This document shows, piece by piece, positions 1-10,064 of a DNA stretch of 64,000 nt (the first letter of the stretch is position 1; each line of letters starts with the position of its first letter). The notes below the pieces were generated by a model. The model saw only the letters and a program-made list of their open reading frames with translations, did no database searches and was not told the DNA's origin. The position numbers and the translations under genes are program-made. Source of the DNA: Spirometra erinaceieuropaei (taxonomy: Eukaryota > Platyhelminthes > Cestoda > Diphyllobothriidea > Diphyllobothriidae); NCBI GenBank assembly GCA_902702965.1, contig CACRXP010000140.1, positions 671,250-735,249 on the forward strand, given 5' to 3'.

Positions 1-170
1 GGTTGGGCGGGTAACTTGACCCAAATGTGATTAAACTCGCGTCGTCCGGCGGGGCCTCGTAGCTCAGGTGGTTAGAGCGTTGGCTGCGCTAAAGCCTTCC
101 CTTTACTGCGTGGGTTCGAATCCCACCGAGGCGCCGAGTTTTCACAGTTGGGTCAATATGAATGAGTAGT
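1..170 (+). repeat. tRNA-derived SINE, family A, copy 1 (5' part outside window)
   Basis: A tRNA-like core lies at about 54-132. GCCTCG (54-59) can pair with CGAGGC (127-132), a Pol III A box is seen at 60-71 and a T-arm with B box at 110-126. The anticodon arm is not canonical: the stem is short and mismatched and the variable region is long. It is followed by a tail ending in GGGTCAATATGAAT. The same unit recurs at 7115-7310, 17755-18085, 19856-20140 and 46905-47095, in both orientations, so this is a dispersed SINE and not a functional tRNA gene. Confidence 0.75.
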
Positions 171-1283
171 CTGTGTAAAGTAAATTCCCTCATTCTGCTG
201 TGTCCTGCGTTATCCTATATCTAGGGACCTGGATTGGTGACTGCGGCCCTCTGAGTGCATTAACTACTTTAAGGCACCAGACCTCGGCCGAACAATCGCA
301 TATCCACGTCCACCACCCTCGAATTAAGTGGAATAGTTTAGTTTGCAGACAGTTGCTCCAGCATGCTCTCAGCACAGCCACTAGCCCACGGCCTAGCCTA
401 GTGTTTCATCAACATTCTACCGCTGCAGAACATATCTGGGTCATTTACTGTTCCCTCGCCCGTCCCTTTGGTCTTTCTTCCGCGACCGTAGTTATCAAAC
501 TTCGGCTGATAGTTTCGTCAGGGCTCGCATGCGAAACTTGAGGGGGAAACAGTCAAAGTTGCATCATGCATTCGTAGTAGCTCAGTTCAGCGTGCGTCTC
601 AGCCCTCTACTGGCACATGCGCTGGGTGCGTTGGAAGGCTATTTTGAGCATTAAAATGTCAGTAGAACGGTAAGAACGGCGTTATCCACTTGGCATGAGA
701 GAGGCGTCTGGGTAGTTACTGCTACCACAAAACCCGTTCGGTGGACAGATGCTATTAGTCCGGGGGGAGGGTGGATATTTTCAGTCCATATGATTACACA
801 AAGCTGTTTTTCCTTCGTTACGGTCTCGTACTCCCTGACATGTTCCGATCCCTATACCGTTCGGGCCGATATGACCGATGGATGCAAAATGCCCAATCCT
901 AGACTCTAGACCAGGTCTACTGGTTCTACAAGTCAGCCTTACTTCCAGATGTGACAACTCTCTGCACTTACCCCAAGTCACGGCGACGGTTGTCAAATCG
1001 TTAGCGCAATGGCGACCCTCGATGCGTACACTAGTGCGAAATCTGTAGCATAGATGACGGACTCGTTGCACCTGTAGGGCATAACTATCGGGCCCTCGAT
1101 GCACGTGACTCGACAATCGGCGAGCGCGCATCTTGCAGCAACAGAGCAGCCAAGCCATTCGTTGACTGGTTGGTGCATCGACCAATCAAAACTTCGACGT
1201 TACACATTGGTCCATAGCGCATGTCCGTCATGCCAGCGCTAAGGCCAGCAGGCCGCCTCTTCTCTTTCACGCGCGACCTCGTC
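171..1283. other. no recognised gene
   Basis: Short open frames only, none with recognisable motifs. The last ~60 bases form an open extension upstream of the cystatin-like signal peptide (an in-frame ATG at 1221), so part of this may be 5' UTR or coding. Confidence 0.4.
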
Positions 1284-1727
1284 ATGACCAGTGCGGCGGC
1301 AACGGCCGTGATTTTTTGGCTAACTCTGCTGATCAATCTAACCAATGCTCACAACGACGAGATGCTCACAGCCAAGGGTGCCCAAATGCTCGGAGGCGTT
1401 CAGCAGCTGACGGAGACGGCGTTGAACAGCCCGCCCACAAAGGCGATTATTCAAAAGGCCCTGCAAAATCTAGCTAAGGAGAAGAAGGATCTCTGTTCTG
1501 ACTACAAACATATCCGGACGCTGCGTGGTACACGACAAGTTGTCAACGGAATCCTATACAAATTTGTAGTGGAGGTTGAGGCTGTACCCAAAGGCGATTG
1601 TAAGTCGGCTCCCAGTAGCCTGCCAAAGCAGCCCATGCGTGAGACCTACGAGATCACTCATCTCGATCGTGGATCAGCTGCGGCTGGGGCTGAACCGCAC
1701 TTCGATTTTGAAAAACTTGATTTGTGA
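1284..1727 (+). CDS. secreted cystatin-like cysteine protease inhibitor
   Basis: The predicted 147-residue protein has an N-terminal hydrophobic signal peptide (residues 1-22, ending around NLTNA), a helix-rich segment (residues 26-68), Cys71, a QVVNG motif at residues 85-89, a hydrophobic strand after it, Cys106 and a conserved ETYEIT segment at 120-125. QxVxG is the first hairpin loop by which cystatins plug the active site of papain-like proteases. The second hairpin Pro-Trp pair of type 2 cystatins is not seen. I chose the ATG at 1284 because it sits directly before the signal peptide; an in-frame ATG at 1221 would add 21 polar residues. A single exon is enough to encode it. A diverged paralogue lies in the same orientation at 21579-21956. 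Family assignment rests on motif and architecture only. Confidence 0.6.
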   Translation: MTSAAATAVIFWLTLLINLTNAHNDEMLTAKGAQMLGGVQQLTETALNSPPTKAIIQKALQNLAKEKKDLCSDYKHIRTLRGTRQVVNGILYKFVVEVEAVPKGDCKSAPSSLPKQPMRETYEITHLDRGSAAAGAEPHFDFEKLDL

Positions 1728-2480
1728 GCTACACCGTAGTATTTTATGCAACTCCAACTTTTTTCTACCAAACCATTATTATTACTGGATTTTCTGCTAA
1801 CCATGGTTACAATTTTACTTTGTACTGCTGAAACGCTTATTGAAATACATAAATTGCTGCCAGGATCCACTGGTTGTCTCAAATGGTACACTTGTTAACT
1901 GGATTAGCTTGCCCTGCGTATAGCCCATTCGACGGGACTGGTTTGAACAGTTCTAGAGTCCATGGCGCTGCAGAACAGCACAGCTCATGCCTTGAATCCA
2001 ACTGCTGAACCTTCATCGGTAGTTCTTCTGTTGACTCTTCATCCCCTGACGCTGTTGAACTCAGCATCCTCTTGGGGGCTGACTTGCTGGGGTCCATCCA
2101 TTTTGCAGGGATTCAGTGGCGTTAATTCACGCAGTCTTGGGGTGTTAGCGCCGCGGATGGACTGTTCCTCAGATCGACAGAATGCGAGGACTTATCCTGA
2201 GCAACGGCGACTCTTTACTTCTACTAAGGTTCCGCGCAGTTCTATCCGTATGGCAATTGCACTGGAGGTCTTCAGGGCCACGTATCACGCACTTGTGTTG
2301 CCCAACTCAACAAAGTATTCTTTTAAGTGGGCACTTCTTTCATTTAGTGATTTGAGAGGGAAGTCATGCTCCACTTTGACAGTCTGTCCGATAGGATGAC
2401 CACCAAATGTCGAAGAAGCAAGGTGTCTGACTCTATTGTTTGTGCTGTGGGCTCCCGATTGCAAGTTTAACGTCCTATAC
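1728..2480. other. no recognised gene; 3' flank of cystatin-like gene
   Basis: No canonical AATAAA was seen just after the stop; ATACATAAA near 1846 is the closest. Open frames on both strands (plus 1962-2399, minus 2097-1879) show no known domain. Confidence 0.3.
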
Positions 2481-2995
2481 CCACCCGTTGCAGTCGATCT
2501 CTAATTTAAGATATCTGGGTGACTCGGCCTCACCGTATAATCTCTCGGATGAGGGGTTTACTTTGATGTCTTATTGTTTAATGTGTATTTCATTGTTTAG
2601 AAGAGCTAGCGAAGTCGTGGCGATGTCTTCTCGAGTAAGGCCTGTGTCTCATTTCACGGGACAGCTGAGCGCTTTTTATGATTTTACAGAGCAAAGCGGC
2701 TTATGAGGCCTTTTTGTTGGAGTTTATATCTTAAAGCCAGGGGATATTTACTTTTGCCTATAGTACTCGTCTCGATACTGGGGTTGGCGAACAATGTCAG
2801 ACCCCTGGGCTTTGGTTACTTTCGACGGTCAGACAATGTCAAGGTCACAGCTTAAGGGGATACGAGACGTGAGGGTTAAAAGGACTTTGTCCTCGAGAGT
2901 CACGTTCCAGCAAGCAACCTGCCATTGGCATCTGGCCCACTGGTTGAGCTCCCGGACGCACGGTTTTCCGCCAGCGTTCTAACATAAATTGTCTT
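2481..2995 (+). pseudogene. possible decayed RTE-like LINE RT C-terminal fragment
   Basis: Around 2499-2560 the plus strand reads SNLRYLGDSASPYNLSDEGF, resembling the 'YLG ... P.g...DE' segment that follows the palm domain in RTE-type reverse transcriptases. The rest contains several stops and frame changes. The match is short and the call is tentative; it may be chance similarity. Confidence 0.25.
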
Positions 2996-2999
2996 CTGA

Positions 3000-3585
3000 G
3001 GAAAATGAAGTGCCCACCGAATCGAGGGACTTGTTTGGCTGACGTTTCGAAGAGCTGGGGTGGCTCTATATTATCAAAGCGTCTAGTGAAAAAATTGATT
3101 AGAATTTTGAATAGACAGCCGGATTAGTTGGCCTTGGGCTAATCGATTTTTTTCTTCTTTCGCTGCCTTGGCCTACTGGCCGTTGTTTGTTAGTGTTGGT
3201 GGCCTCCTGTGTTACGTGTCGTTACTTCAATTGGGGCTAGTTGCGTTTGCGTTCCCCTTTTGGGTGAACTGGTCGACAGGCCGTGTTTGCTCGGTAATCT
3301 TAGACTCCTTGTCTTCCTCACGGCGCATGTAGTGACGTAGAACTTTATAGGCCGCGGGAAGGCCTAGATGCATGTTGATGGAGTTAACATTTGAGTACCA
3401 AGCCTCAAGTGTGAGAAGCACTGTCCTTGAGGTGCCCCTGCCTAATACGGCTGCTCCTTGAAAATCAAAACTGTGACCAGTTTCCCCGATATGAGCCGCA
3501 ATCGGTGAGTTTGGGTCCAGTCTCCGAGTTTCCAGTTTGTGCTCATGTAGGCGGTTTGTCGCAAATCCTCATAATTTTGGTGATA
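3000..3585 (-). mobile_element. Penelope-like element 1: GIY-YIG endonuclease C-terminus plus 3' end
   Basis: Reading the minus strand from about 3576 to the stop at 3227 in one frame gives segments typical of the C-terminal GIY-YIG endonuclease region of Penelope-like retroelements: TNRLHEHKLETRRLDPNSPI, then AAHIGETGHSFDF, then LEAWYSNVNSIN and LPAAYKVLRHYMR. Upstream (to the right) the frame is lost, so the reverse transcriptase is missing or decayed. Downstream of the stop the 3' region holds a hammerhead-ribozyme-like fold (3038-3082). Two related ends lie at 8665-9350 and 29930-30345, all on the minus strand. Penelope-like elements are known to carry hammerhead motifs in their terminal repeats, which supports the assignment. 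Confidence 0.7.
3038..3082 (-). ncRNA. degenerate hammerhead-ribozyme-like motif in Penelope 3' end
   Basis: On the minus strand: TTGATAA (two differences from the CUGANGA core), a stem II of AGAGC/GCTCT around a CACCCCA loop, then a GAAAC core and CGTC. The corresponding spot in the copy at 29949-29993 has a different but still paired stem II. Two core positions are changed, so self-cleavage is doubtful. Confidence 0.45.
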
Positions 3586-4497
3586 TTCCTCATTACCGCC
3601 GCGCGTATTTATTTGGCCTCACTTCCTAGGATTGCTGTCTCAGGCGGTGAATTATTGGATGGCTGGCGACATTTGCCTATTCCTAATTCCCCAACTTAAC
3701 AGGTCGGTGACCTCTGCACGACTCATGACTGCCCATTAGTCAAGCTTAGGAGTGTGCATGTCGCGTAGCAGGTGTTTTTGCAAGAATGTTCTCATGTCCG
3801 AAGCCAGGTGAACTTAGAGTTAAGCTACCAATCAGGCACAGCTTTCCAGCGCTTTCAATCACCACTGGACAGACCACTTTTCCCTTGTAGCTTTGGTTCA
3901 CAGTGCATCTTCCTGCGAGCGCAACATTGACCCCAGTCTGCAGAGATGTCCAATGCTTCACGCACTTTGCGTCCTTCTGTTTAATTGGGCATCCATCAAG
4001 ATGCACTTGCGCACTTGTTCTGAGCATTTCATGTTTGTTAGCACACTTCCATGGAGCAGTGCAGACATTCATAGCATTTGCAGGCCACACGGGCTCACCT
4101 GCTCGCAAATCTCAACAGCCGTGCATGTCGGCCACGTTCGTCGTAGTCAACAGTGTTGAATCACGCGACTGCTCGACTGTCGTCAGCAACAGCTTCTACC
4201 TTTGCCCCCCACGAGGTAGGCGCCGCAACGGCGACTCGCATGTGACATTGTTTGTGCTAGAACGAACATGGGCTCCGCCCGCCTCAATCAATAAGCTTTG
4301 ATCACAAGACGACCCGATTCCCACGACATGTGCCACGCGGTGAGGAGTTTCACAACTTACGGGGGTGAGATTGCCATAAGGGCCACGTTAACAAGGTGTC
4401 ATTTCAGCCTGACTGGCAGTCCCGAGAGGCATCGAGATACCACGTCAGTTGGCCACTCCCAAGACACGACTATTAACGCATCGCCCATTATAATGAG
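3586..4497. other. no firmly recognised gene; minus frame 4108-3746 unidentified
   Basis: The minus-strand frame 4108-3746 (120 residues, cysteine-rich first half) contains a stretch reminiscent of the end of retroelement aspartic proteases (GRCTVNQSYKGKVVCPVVI), but no DTG/DSG catalytic motif is visible and I do not assign it. Around 4373-4420 there is a short match to the zinc-finger LINE 3' region repeat (CATAARGGCCAC...TTTCAGCCTGACT). Confidence 0.25.
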
Positions 4498-5225
4498 TCA
4501 TGCGTTGAAGTGCCGTGAAGATGGATTCTCCGGTGTCAGTCTCACTCCTCTCCCATGCACCGGTGGCTTATCCAAACCCGGTTGACTAGGAATAAGACTG
4601 CACACAGAGTCTGACAAAACCCCGAAGTCACTGAGGTCAACCAGTTTGTCCGTCATCGACGCATCCACTAGGAGGCCATGGAGGCCTCTGTATAATTTGC
4701 TGTCTACGTCATCGGGCTTTTTCATTGTGAGGTAGGTGTGGGCAGCTGGTACGGGGACGATTTTCTCTCTGGGGACCGGCAGTTGCGTAATCCCAGGACG
4801 ATCGCTGATATCCCGCGCGGGAGGCAAGAAATCCTGGATAGTAAAGGCAACTCCTGTGTAAACATGGTAATGCGGAAGGTGGGTCGTTGTTTTTGTGGTT
4901 TTCCGAGTCAGCTTGCCGACCTGTCTTACCAACACTTTGGGGCACACTTTCTAGCCCCCTTATAGCCGTCCTTTCCTAAATGGGGTTGTTTAGTGTCGTA
5001 ATACTGTGATCGGACATATTTCATGAGGTTTCTTGGGAATTTCGAACCCCCAAAAGCCGCTCAGAATGTATTTTTGAGGTTGTCTCCTCTAGCGCTTTGG
5101 CTTAAAAGCCTAACCATAAGGCACCGGTGGCAAGTAAACTTATTTAATGGCGGTTTAGGGTCGCCATGTCACAATGCCGTCATAGGGTTTTGTGGCTTTT
5201 TATAAGGCTTTCAGCGTGCCAGACC
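4498..5225. other. unidentified minus-strand open frame 4947-4498; otherwise no gene
   Basis: The 149-residue minus-strand frame is rich in Pro, Thr and Lys and shows no domain I recognise. It may be part of a decayed element because both flanks are element relics. Confidence 0.2.
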
Positions 5226-5329
5226 TCAACCCACCGCAACCCGATAGTAATGTCGCTGCTGGTTCGCAACTGCTTATTCGTCAGACATGGGTCTGCCTAT
5301 TTCGCAGCTAACCTTCACTGAAGGTCGTC

Positions 5330-6358
5330 CCACTATCCGCCACCTGTGGACGTGCCGGGTAGCCAGCAGTTAGGCTAACGGGCAACCCCTCTTCCCCGTC
5401 TGGCGTTCGACAGGGTTGTATCCTGTCGTCCATTCTGTTCAACTAATCTGTTGACTGGATCCTCGGGAGGGCCCTACGCGACAGTGACGTTGTTGAATTT
5501 GCACCCGGACATCGGCCGACTGATCTCGACTATGCCGATGATATCGCCTTACTTACTTCAAGTTTTGGTGATCTGCAGTCTATGGTGTCACGGGTGGACG
5601 AGGCCGCTAAATCGGTCGCTTTATCCGTAAACGCTGGGAAGACTACAGTGCTTTTAAGCTGCATCCCTGACCAGGAGAGGGCACCCCTCGGGATTGATTG
5701 CTGTCAACTTGAAGAAGTAAGCAGTTTTAAGTACCTCGGGGCGAGGCTGCTGCCGAATGGACAGAGTAAGGACGATATTTTCTCCCGAATCGATGCTGCC
5801 CGCTGGGTTTTCTCAAGCCTTAGGAAATGCCTATGGATCCGAAGTGACCGCCCCACCGCCACTAAGATTCGCGTGTACTGTGCATCTGTCCGGTCTATCC
5901 TCCTCTACGGTTGTGAATGCTGGGATTTGCCCGTGGAGTACGAGCGAAAACTGGAGGTATTTGACCACCACTGCTTGAGGGCCATCCTTCTAGTGAAGTT
6001 CACCGACTTCGTTTCAAATGAGACAGTCCGCCCTCGTTGCAACAACATCGCAAGTATAACTCAGGCCATCCAAGAAAGACAACTGAGGTGGTTCGGGCAT
6101 GTTATTCGTCGTCCACCTCAGGAGCGCAGTGTTACTGCCCTCGATCCGGCACCGTTGCCCCACTGGAGACGTCGAAGAGGGGGCCAGTTCAAAACCTGGC
6201 TCGACCGTAGTTCGTCAAGACATGGAGGTGGTTCTTGGACCTTCGGTATTCGGTCTACGTCGTCGGCAAAGGGATTGGGTCGAGCTGTCCAGATCTGCTG
6301 CCGCGGATCGTCACGCGTGGAGAGGTACAGTTCGGGACATCATCGAGGCCGGCTAGAT
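5330..6358 (+). pseudogene. RTE-like non-LTR retrotransposon reverse transcriptase, 3' half, disabled
   Basis: In one frame the strand reads a palm-domain GVRQGC motif (around 5403), then YADDIALL (around 5531, the catalytic aspartates), then SSFKYLGARLLPNG, RSILLYGCECWDL, LEVFDHHCLRAIL and QLRWFGHVIRRP, an order typical of the RTE-type C-terminal domain. Disabling changes are visible: a TAA at 5444-5446 just after the GVRQGC segment, a TAG further upstream, and a frame change near 6200-6215, after which the conserved C-terminus (RDWVELSRSAAADRHAW...) continues in another frame to a stop at about 6356. The open stretch 5582-6367 is therefore part of the pseudogene, not an independent gene. 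The 5' half and endonuclease are absent. Confidence 0.8.
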
Positions 6359-6419
6359 CAGGCATGATTGCAGCTGCACCAAGTACAAGTAAGTAATGGG
6401 GTTGTTAAGTTGTCACAGA

Positions 6420-6745
6420 CAACCGCTGAAGTCCAGTGTGAGTTACGGCCTAGACGGCATGCGGCGTTTCATGTCGTCGATTTCGACGATTTCCACCGTG
6501 AACTCCGCAGCATTGTGAGAGCAGGAAAGGTGATTTGCGCGTGAATTACTTTATAGTGATAGTGGGCCTGCTCAGCATCTACCGCACTCTCCCCACTCCC
6601 CACCTCGACCCGTTGTCAATAAGACCGAAGGCGGGGAGGGGACGCAGGTGGATTGCACGGTCGAGCCCGCACCTTGGCGCTCCACGCCACACCCCCTGGT
6701 CCACACAACAAATAACCAGGTCTTTGATCAACAAAATCAACAAAG
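6420..6745 (-). repeat. 3' region fragment of the zinc-finger LINE family
   Basis: Contains the family's recurrent blocks in minus orientation: TCGTCGATTTCGACGAT (6474-6490), the CTACCGCACTCTCC stretch, CAAGACCGAAGGC-like text, and CACACAACAAATAACCAG near 6703. The same blocks follow the coding region of the LINEs at 13720-16834 and 23820-25661. Confidence 0.55.
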
Positions 6746-7114
6746 CTGGGTGGCAGGGGTCCCAGTGTGTGCGACGACTGTCGGCAACCGGGTCCGCCAC
6801 CGCACCCCGAAATGTGGATTCCCCTCCGGTCGAGTTAGTTTTGCCCCCACTGTCCATTCGAAATGCATCGGGACACCTTTGCTCCCTATTTGGATTTCAC
6901 AGACTTCCAAGTACGTATTCACCCGGTTTTCTTCGCATACTGCGCCCTTGCTGCGTTTTATTGTGTAAGGAGGATGGTTGGGAGTGAGCGTATGTTTGCG
7001 ACAACATGATCGAACATTCGGAATAGAGCTAAATGCGTTAATTTCTTGTCTGCACGTAAAACACGCAGACACGAGAGGCGCCATCTACGCTGATAATAAC
7101 AAACTGCACTAATA
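6746..7114. other. no recognised feature
   Basis: Nothing supported beyond short open frames. Confidence 0.3.
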
Positions 7115-7310
7115 GCCCCATCCTAAGCTGCCCAAGTTGGCAGCAGGACTGCCTGGGCAGTCAACTGATGGATGTCATACGTTGCAGTAGGTTGGGTGGG
7201 TAACTTGAAACAAATGTGGCCAGACTCATGGCTCGCGATCGGTGCTCCGCAGTTCATGTGGTCTGAGCGTGAGCTATGCTCGAGCCTTGCACCTGTTGTG
7301 TGAAGTTTAC
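7115..7310 (+). repeat. SINE family A, diverged copy
   Basis: Shares the head (CCTGGGCAGTCAACT, then GTTGCAGTAGGTTGGGTGGGTAACTTGA) with the copies at 17755-18085 and 19856-20140. The tRNA-like part (7245-7310) is badly eroded and lacks a recognisable B box. Confidence 0.6.
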
Positions 7311-8151
7311 TTTTTGTTTTCTAGGACTTACAGTAGGTGGGCTAACTCATGAAATGCCAACCGAACTTCCGAAATGCGTTTTCGTTTCGAACAGACTAAT
7401 TAAGTAGGGTTGTAAAACTAGTCAATCTGCAGTAGAATTCTGTAATAATCCAGTTACCTCAGGATGCCGGCTTTCGAATGAATTTCCTTCCGGCTGCACG
7501 CAAAAGCTACACTCCGTAAAAATGACTACATATGTAGCAACAGGTGCAACAGGTCCACATAGCACCATTTGACGTCGTTCCAGGCAATCCAACAACCAAC
7601 TGCCGCTTACCGATGCATCGGCATTGCCCTACAAGGCTTCGTATAATAATGGCAACCGCAGTCAGGCGGGAAAACTCAGACGAAACCGTAGACCCGCTTG
7701 AACAAGCACATGCAAAGCGTACATGAGGGTCCAGCCGCGTCCTAAACTTGCGAGGAGGATATATTTTCGGCAGGAGCCGTCCCAAGATAGAACGTCTCAA
7801 AATAACAGCCTGCTTCAGTCAAGCGGCAAAATGCCACGCAACCTGGCTTGTCCGACCCATCACAGAGAACCGGACGGGGGATCCGGTGAGATCATCCAGA
7901 ATCAGCCTGGCAGCCACCGCTTCCAAGGGGTAAATCAACAAGCAATCAGTAACAGGCGTTACTCTGCAGGCTCAACTGGTCCCCTTTCCTCATGTGCTGA
8001 CTGGTCATGAATAAAATTCACTGTCACCGCTAGTGCAGCGTAGTTGGCTTAGATGAAAAAAGCCCTGTTGTCACGTGACCCAATAACTCGATTCTCATAA
8101 GTTGCAGCTGATCTAGCTGTTCAAAACATCTCACAGCAAATAACTTTGTTT
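7311..8151. other. no recognised gene
   Basis: Short frames only; nothing assigned. Confidence 0.3.
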
Positions 8152-8463
8152 TAGGCAGAATAGTATTACAGACTCAGACAAGGGAGCCTGGAATGGCCAT
8201 TTCTGGCTTGTTAGCCGTTGTCAGTTAGCCATACCCAACCTCGAAGTGTGGAACACCCGAGCCTCGAACTCGCGACCTGTTGGTTTAGAAGTCCACGCCC
8301 CTACCCACCGGGCCACGAGCACCTTGCCCTGTCGGTTTTCGATCGGGAATATACAATGGTAGGGGGGGCTCACCGATCGTTCTTACGGAACTCACTCGTT
8401 CCGTTGTGCCTTAAGGGCTCTCTCTCGAGCCCAACCAGCAGCCGCACAGCGGCGCATGATATA
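8152..8463 (-). repeat. tRNA-derived SINE, family B, copy 1
   Basis: On the minus strand: a ~140-base head (GCGCCGCTGTGCGGCTGCTGG..., AACGAGTGAGTTCCGTAAGAA...), then a tRNA-like core with A box GTGGCCCGGTGGGTAGGGG and B-box region GAGTTCGAGGCTC, then a tail containing GCCAGAAATGGCCATTCCA. About 310 bases. Copies at 8466-8660, 32158-32470 and 32471-32606; a related tail is at 23750-23816. Confidence 0.75.
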
Positions 8464-8465
8464 TA

Positions 8466-8660
8466 GGCAGAATGTCATTACCGACAAAGACAAGGGAGAA
8501 TGGAATGGTCATTTCTGACTGATTAGCCGTCGTCAGCCAGTCATGCCCAAGCCCGAATTGTGGAACACCCGAGGTTCGAACTCGCGACCTGTTAGTTTGA
8601 GGTCCACGCCTCTACCCACTGGGCCACGAGCCCGTTGCCCTGTCGATCACAGGAACCATG
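8466..8660 (-). repeat. SINE family B, copy 2 (head missing)
   Basis: Lies immediately next to copy 1 in the same orientation and has the tRNA-like core and tail but not the ~140-base head, so the pair looks like a head-to-tail dimer or two insertions at one site. Confidence 0.75.
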
Positions 8661-8664
8661 GATT

Positions 8665-9350
8665 TATTCGCCTGACGTTTCGAAAACAAACATGCTTACA
8701 TAATCGGAGGTGGGTTGCTTACTGCACGTCACAGTATTTAAGGGTTTGCTTTCGTGCTGGGTGTCACTGGCTTCCAGCGCACTGCATCGCAGTGCCTGAT
8801 GATTGTTGTCATGGTGGCATCGGTTTCTCCTCATCCTTTGTCGGGTGTGGGGACGGGAGTGGCGTCGGGGTGACCGCGGCCATTGCTCTTGTTTCCTTTG
8901 TCCGTTGTCCTTTCTCCACGTACCTCGCCTTCCTACTCCGTTCGCACCTGCAAGTAACCGTTTTGAAAGTGGTTTTCATGCCAGTGTTGACGTCCGGTTG
9001 GGGGCCCTGTCACTGTTGGGCGTTCTCACCGACTGCTCTCGTCTGTCTTCGTTCTCCGACGGTTGTCCCCTGGTTTCGTTTGTTCCCGATGTCTGTCTAT
9101 GCCCGTCCGTGCTCCCGCTTGTTCTGGCTTTGGTTACTGCCGTCTCCGGCCTAACGTCTCGTCGGTAGCCCTGCCTATTGAACTTCACCCGTAGGGCTTG
9201 GTAGGCAGCCGACAAAGTTACGCAGCAGTTGATCGAGGTAGTTGTGGTGTGCCAGGCTTCGAGCGTCTCCCTGACCGTTTATCGTTCCCTTGGCCCATGA
9301 CTTCGGCGTCTTGGAAGTCGAAGGCGTGGCCAAAAGCAGCACAATGTCCT
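8665..9350 (-). mobile_element. Penelope-like element 2: endonuclease C-terminus plus 3' end
   Basis: Minus strand, from right to left: AGHCAAFGHAFDFQDAEVMG (9360-9295), then after a frame change near 9285, RETLEAWHTTTTSIN and SAAYQALRVKFNR, the same order of segments as the Penelope relic at 3227-3576. The frame continues to a stop at about 8976 with a polar, low-complexity tail. A hammerhead-like core remnant (GAAACGTC preceded by CCGATTA) lies at 8671-8710. The reverse transcriptase is absent. The right end merges into an inverted repeat at 9346-9423. Confidence 0.65.
8671..8710 (-). ncRNA. eroded hammerhead-like motif in Penelope 2
   Basis: GAAACGTC and a CCGATTA core remnant are in the same relative positions as in the other two copies, but stem II pairing is weak. 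Supported mainly by homology to 3038-3082 and 29949-29993. Confidence 0.3.
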
Positions 9351-9423
9351 GCCACCAACGAGAGCTGGTCCATTCTCCGTATCGCGGTCAAGAATGGACC
9401 AGCTCTCATTGGTGGCAGGACAA
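9346..9423. repeat. inverted repeat, ~31 bp arms with one mismatch, 14-base loop
   Basis: Left arm GTCCTGCCACCAACGAGAGC... (from 9348) is mirrored by ...GCTCTCATTGGTGGCAGGAC (to about 9421), with similarity extending a further ~15 bases outward with mismatches. The left arm is Penelope endonuclease sequence, so the right arm is an inverted partial copy of it, sitting where a zinc-finger LINE fragment begins. Confidence 0.8.
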
Positions 9424-9768
9424 TGTGCAGCGTTGGCGGCACGCTCAGGTGCGGCTTCGGCCGTGCCAGCCTCCAAATCTCTGTTGTGCGGTTGAAATCC
9501 TGGTCATTTGTTGTGTGGACGAGGGGGTGTGGTGGAACGCCAAGGTGAGGATCCGTCCGAGTCATCCACCTGCGGCCTCCCTCGTCTCCGGTCTTCTTGA
9601 CTCTGTCTTGACACCGGGCTCGGGCGAGGGAGGAGGAGAGAGTGTAGGTAGATGCTACGCAAGTCTACCGGCACTATAAACCCCTGCGTAAGTCACCGTC
9701 CCTGCTCCCATTGCTGCTGCAACTGTGGGGCACACGGTGGGCATCATCGAAATCGATGGTCGAAAGAG
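9424..9768 (+). repeat. 3' region fragment of the zinc-finger LINE family
   Basis: Reads as the reverse complement of 13730-14060: CTGGTCATTTGTTGTGTGG, the GGTCTTCTTGACTCTGTCTTG block, TAGATGCTACGCAAGTCTAC, the TATAAACCCCTGCG block and a 3' end at ATCGAAATCGATGGTCGAA (about 9751-9769). The inverted-duplication arm starts immediately after. Confidence 0.65.
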
Positions 9769-10064
9769 CGCCTCTCTCAACTTTGCTTTCCTTTACTTGA
9801 AGGACCAATCATTGGCAGCCATAACAAAGCACGTTTATGGCCATCGACTATTCGTACTACAGGCACCATTCTTAAGATGAGTAAAATTTCAGGTGAGTCA
9901 AATAAGCAACAATTGGTAAGATCGCAGTTGGTAGCCAGGCCTTATACCTTGATTCTGTCGACGTACTAACTTCTTATCTGTAGGTGTGTTTCCCTGGCCT
10001 AGGGAACTGGTTATCAGTAGGTGTGCTTCTACTGCATTAGGTAGGTCGCCCGTTTCGGTCAGGC
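9769..10064 (+). repeat. left flank of large inverted duplication
   Basis: From CCTCTCTCAACTTTGCTTTCC through GGTCAGGCTGTTGGG this unique-looking segment matches the reverse complement of about 36600-36905 with only scattered differences. The match continues into the telomere-like array to about 11200 (partner 35457). Confidence 0.85.

Noticed and set aside
52..136. Functional tRNA gene
   Set aside because: Boxes A and B are present, but the anticodon arm is not canonical, the first acceptor pair is mismatched and the unit recurs with the same long flanks, so it is a SINE.
3746..4108. Retroelement aspartic protease
   Set aside because: Only a weak resemblance to the C-terminal half; no DTG/DSG motif visible.
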